64,000 nt of DNA from the NCBI RefSeq assembly GCF_019898765.1, contig NZ_JAIOKB010000002.1, positions 62,001 through 126,000 on the forward strand. Direction: 5' to 3'. The DNA comes from Sphingomonas yunnanensis. GTDB taxonomy: Bacteria; Pseudomonadota; Alphaproteobacteria; Sphingomonadales; Sphingomonadaceae. The notes under the pieces are model-generated. The model ran no database searches. It saw nothing but the letters and a program-made list of their open reading frames with translations, and was not told the DNA's origin. The position numbers and the translations under genes were made by a program. Each line of letters starts with the position of its first letter. Position 1 is the first letter of the stretch. Below, one piece after another: positions 61,542 to 64,000 of the stretch.

Positions 61542-62513
61542 ATGCGCGAGATGGAACGAGCGCCGAACTCCAACACGCTGCTGTCGTTGATCCGTATGTG
61601 GCGATCCGAACATCCCGATCGAGCATCAAGCCCCGAATGGGAACGGCTTGCCGCCAACACCAAGAAGACTTGGGGTTCTGCCCTCAACAAATTCGGGGAA
61701 AAATGGGGGTCTGTGCCGCTGGCGGTGTTCGATGATCCGCGCATGACCCAAGAGGTCATCGCCTGGAGAAACAGCCGCCGGGACACGCCTCGCGCTGCCG
61801 ACAACGGCATCACCGTTCTCCAAGCACTGCTCAAGTTCGGGATGCAGAATGCGCTTCGCAGCCGTGACGTCGCCAATGAAATCACGAAGCTGTATGAGAA
61901 TGGTCAGCGTGCCGACATCGTCTGGACGGAAGACGATCTAAATGCCTTCGAAGCGGCCGCAGAGCCGGACGATCGACCCGTGGTCGATGCGATAAGCCTT
62001 GACGCCGCAACAGGTCTGCGTCGCGACGATCTCGCATGGCTGACTTGGGCCAGCGTTCGTGAATTCACCCTGGTCAAGGAAACAGCCAAGCGAAGCGGGG
62101 GGAAGCGCCGCTTTGCCACGATCCCGCGGATCCCCGCCCTAGACGCCGTACTTGCGGACCTTCGAAACCGCCATAGAGATCCTGGCGTGGAAACGATATC
62201 GGTGACGCGCTCGCGGCAACCTTGGAACCTCGACACCCTTACCCACGAGGTCACGAGGATCGTAGAGAAGGCCGGTGTTGTTCATATTGACGTGCCGGAG
62301 AAGGACAAACCTCCTCGAACCCGCCGCAAGCACCTTCACGATGTCCGCGGTACCTTCGTGACACGGCTGATGACCACGACCGATCTGACTGACGAGGAAA
62401 TCGCCGACATCATGGCCTGGTCGCCCGCGGATGTCCGAAGGATTCGGACGATCTACGTTGACGACCACCCGAGGAGTGTGGCACTTGGCCGCCGTATCGC
62501 ACGGGGTCTGTAA
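61542..62513 (+). CDS. Tyrosine-type site-specific integrase 1, probably N-terminally shortened
   Basis: 323 residues if started at the ATG at 61542; the frame is open further upstream, but that sequence is unrelated. SAM-like core-binding region (WERLAANTKKTWGSALNKFG), then catalytic residues: Arg in ATGLRRDDLAWLTW, His-x2-Arg in LHDVRGTFVTRLM, and nucleophile Tyr in RIRTIYVDDHPRS. The N-terminal arm-binding domain usual in this family is short or lost. It reads towards the 5' end of tRNA-Gly, 58 bases away. Confidence 0.82.
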   Translation: MREMERAPNSNTLLSLIRMWRSEHPDRASSPEWERLAANTKKTWGSALNKFGEKWGSVPLAVFDDPRMTQEVIAWRNSRRDTPRAADNGITVLQALLKFGMQNALRSRDVANEITKLYENGQRADIVWTEDDLNAFEAAAEPDDRPVVDAISLDAATGLRRDDLAWLTWASVREFTLVKETAKRSGGKRRFATIPRIPALDAVLADLRNRHRDPGVETISVTRSRQPWNLDTLTHEVTRIVEKAGVVHIDVPEKDKPPRTRRKHLHDVRGTFVTRLMTTTDLTDEEIADIMAWSPADVRRIRTIYVDDHPRSVALGRRIARGL

Positions 62514-62571
62514 ACCGGAATTGTAAACCGGCGGCTCGCGAGCGGTCAGATCGGCGCTAAGTCGTTGATTC

Positions 62572-62645
62572 GCGGGTGTAGCTCAATGGCAGAGCAGAAG
62601 CTTCCCAAGCTTACGACGAGGGTTCGATTCCCTTCACCCGCTCCA
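62572..62645 (+). tRNA. tRNA-Gly (anticodon CCC)
   Basis: 74 bases including CCA. Acceptor stem GCGGGTG with CACCCGC; D arm GCTCAATGGCAGAGC; anticodon arm GAAGC-TTCCCAA-GCTTA with anticodon CCC; T arm GAGGG-TTCGATT-CCCTT; discriminator T then encoded CCA. Integrase genes flank it on both sides, so its 3' half is the likely attachment site of the element to the right. Confidence 0.92.
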
Positions 62646-62678
62646 CGATTTTTCGAAGCATTCTGAACGACTTAGGCA

Positions 62679-63932
62679 CTAGGCCGCGACAGTCAGCCTC
62701 CCAGCCGTTGCGGTAAACTCGCGGCAAAATGCTCCGGGAGCGAGCGACTCGACCTCTTCGATGATGGATTCGGCCGCCGCGAGGGCCAGTCCCAAGTTGG
62801 CTATGTCCCGGATAGCGTAGATATCGGAGATGTCGGCGCGGACGTGTCCAAGCATCATCTTGCCCTGCTGCCACTGGGCCTCCCCGATCCGCCCGCGCGC
62901 GATCGTCGCCATGCTGCGACGAATGAGCTTCTCGCCCGCCTCCCCATGCTCGGGCAGCCCGATCGTAGTCGCCATGCGGTCCCAGGCTGCGCGGATCGAC
63001 GCCACCGGCAGCCAGACATCGCCCATGTCATTCAAGTACGGAGCGAACTGCCGTGCGATTGGCACCTTGGGTCGATGCTTCCGCGTCTGTCGCCGGTTGG
63101 GCGGGTTGAGGTCGAGGACGCCCGACGCTGAGTGCCACTGCCGCTTGCGGAGGTCGTAGAGCGCATCAGGACGCGCCCATGTGGCGACGGCCGCGCGGAG
63201 ATAGCGCAACAGGTTCGCGCGCTCCTCAATGCGTCGAGCGACGAGGTTCGCGTTGATCTCGTCGGGGTTGCGCCAGTGCCGAACCGACTTGTCGTCGGGC
63301 CGGAGGCAGTAGTTGAACATGGCGGCAATCGTTCGGACGTCGGCACGATACTGCGGCGATGCCGAAACCTCCTTTTGCTGGATGACAGCGAATCCAGCCT
63401 TCTGCCCGGGCGTGGCGTTAATGGCTGCCGCAAGCTGCATCAACGCTCCCTCGATCGAGGACAACGCCCGGTGCCGTTCCTCTCCGCCCCGCGAGCCACC
63501 GGTGATCTTCTCCGCGCCGAGCCACTCGCGGAAGGCATTGGCGAACTTCTCGTCCGCCTGGGCGGCGGTCATCGCTGGATTCTTCGTGTTGATGTAGCGC
63601 ACGACGTGACCGAGCCGGGTCCTCGCGGACTTCTCGCCAGCCTTACCCGCCGACAGCAAGAGGTAGTCGGCGATGAGCGACAACAGTAGCGGACTGCCCG
63701 ACGCCTCCCATGCCCGACCACAGGTCGGGCAATGGTGCGCACCCTCTGATTCGAGGAACTTCCGATCGACGGCTAGCCGCCCGGCTTCAGGATCGCGCGT
63801 AGCCGCGCTTGCGCTTCGCTCACGCTGTCGCTCGTGGTCATACCAGACGATCTCGAGGTTGCGCCCTGGCCGTTCGTAGAGGGCGAACTGGCCGCGCTGG
63901 TAGATCGGTTTCGGGCGTTTCGTTGCTGGCAT
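62679..63932 (-). CDS. Tyrosine-type site-specific integrase 2 with zinc-finger-like CPTCGR segment
   Basis: 417 residues. The N-terminus has a basic region and an HHCPTCGRAW segment (half a zinc finger). A core-binding helical part (SARTRLGHVVRYINTKNPAM) is followed by a catalytic domain with Arg in LYDLRKRQWHS-like sequence, RRSMATIARGRIGEAQWQQG, and GHVRADISDIYAIRD, which holds the usual His and Tyr. Its 3' end lies 33 bases from the tRNA-Gly 3' end, the typical arrangement for an element integrated there. On the minus strand a frame upstream (63933-64000) stays open to the window edge and may be the end of a neighbouring gene. Confidence 0.78.
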   Translation of the reverse strand: MPATKRPKPIYQRGQFALYERPGRNLEIVWYDHERQRERSASAATRDPEAGRLAVDRKFLESEGAHHCPTCGRAWEASGSPLLLSLIADYLLLSAGKAGEKSARTRLGHVVRYINTKNPAMTAAQADEKFANAFREWLGAEKITGGSRGGEERHRALSSIEGALMQLAAAINATPGQKAGFAVIQQKEVSASPQYRADVRTIAAMFNYCLRPDDKSVRHWRNPDEINANLVARRIEERANLLRYLRAAVATWARPDALYDLRKRQWHSASGVLDLNPPNRRQTRKHRPKVPIARQFAPYLNDMGDVWLPVASIRAAWDRMATTIGLPEHGEAGEKLIRRSMATIARGRIGEAQWQQGKMMLGHVRADISDIYAIRDIANLGLALAAAESIIEEVESLAPGAFCREFTATAGRLTVAA

Positions 63933-64000
63933 TGGGTCCTCTGGTATTCGGCAACGGCCTGGCGGAACACGTCATAGGCTCCGGTCGATACGAACAGGTC

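Overview
The window is very GC-rich, densely coded alphaproteobacterial chromosome, most likely from a Sphingomonas-like member of the Sphingomonadales. Three things point there: an Oar-like TonB-dependent receptor, a sphingolipid gene block (ceramide reductase-like gene, acyl carrier protein, serine palmitoyltransferase, and a nearby ceramide synthase candidate), and a PhyR/NepR/EcfG general stress response locus. Housekeeping genes in ordinary alphaproteobacterial order (obgE-proB, nagZ-scpA-scpB-tatABC, rpmB, glnE, tadA) show that most of it is core chromosome.

Layout. 1-9.3 kb: end of an ABC-2 permease, the receptor behind a LacI-type palindrome, a LytS/LytTR two-component pair, trhO and an ABC-F ATPase. 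9.4-14 kb: DUF3297, two Tyr/Arg-rich glycine-zipper proteins, tadA, rpmB, a phytase-like esterase and two small unknown genes. 14.2-26.6 kb: obgE, a Uma2 nuclease, proB, the sphingolipid genes, a hybrid kinase, lptF-lptG, a desaturase and a ceramide synthase candidate. 26.7-34.9 kb: small proteins, a MetA-type outer membrane protein, xthA, an IscA/ErpA protein, an M23 peptidase, bcp and glnE. 35.2-39.5 kb: the stress locus (ecfG, a small membrane protein, phyR, nepR, a PhyP-like kinase), followed by a candidate EcfG-driven small RNA with two C-rich loops. 39.6-48 kb: entericidin, tatCBA, scpBA, nagZ, MipA, TonB, two L,D-transpeptidases and chorismate mutase. 48-49.3 kb: a broken retron-type reverse transcriptase in lower-GC DNA. 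49.3-59.9 kb: an orphan HWE kinase, a PAS-REC-LuxR regulator, and a run of dehydrogenase, reductase and small stress-type genes. 59.9-64 kb: decayed accessory DNA (alginate-export and SDR pseudogenes, hairpins), then two tyrosine integrases either side of a tRNA-Gly(CCC), probably the edge of an integrated element that runs off the right end.

Working together: the sphingolipid genes make a long-chain base and ceramide-type lipid, and lptF/lptG next door would fit export of the resulting outer-membrane glycolipid. The stress locus forms the usual partner-switch, in which phosphorylated PhyR takes NepR off EcfG. EcfG-type promoters (GGAAC-N16/17-CGTT or GTT) lie before nepR and before the candidate small RNA. 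The genes at 52-59 kb look like aldehyde and redox stress functions. Long imperfect palindromes of several families fill most intergenic gaps.

All calls come from reading sequence and translations. No database search or folding program was run.
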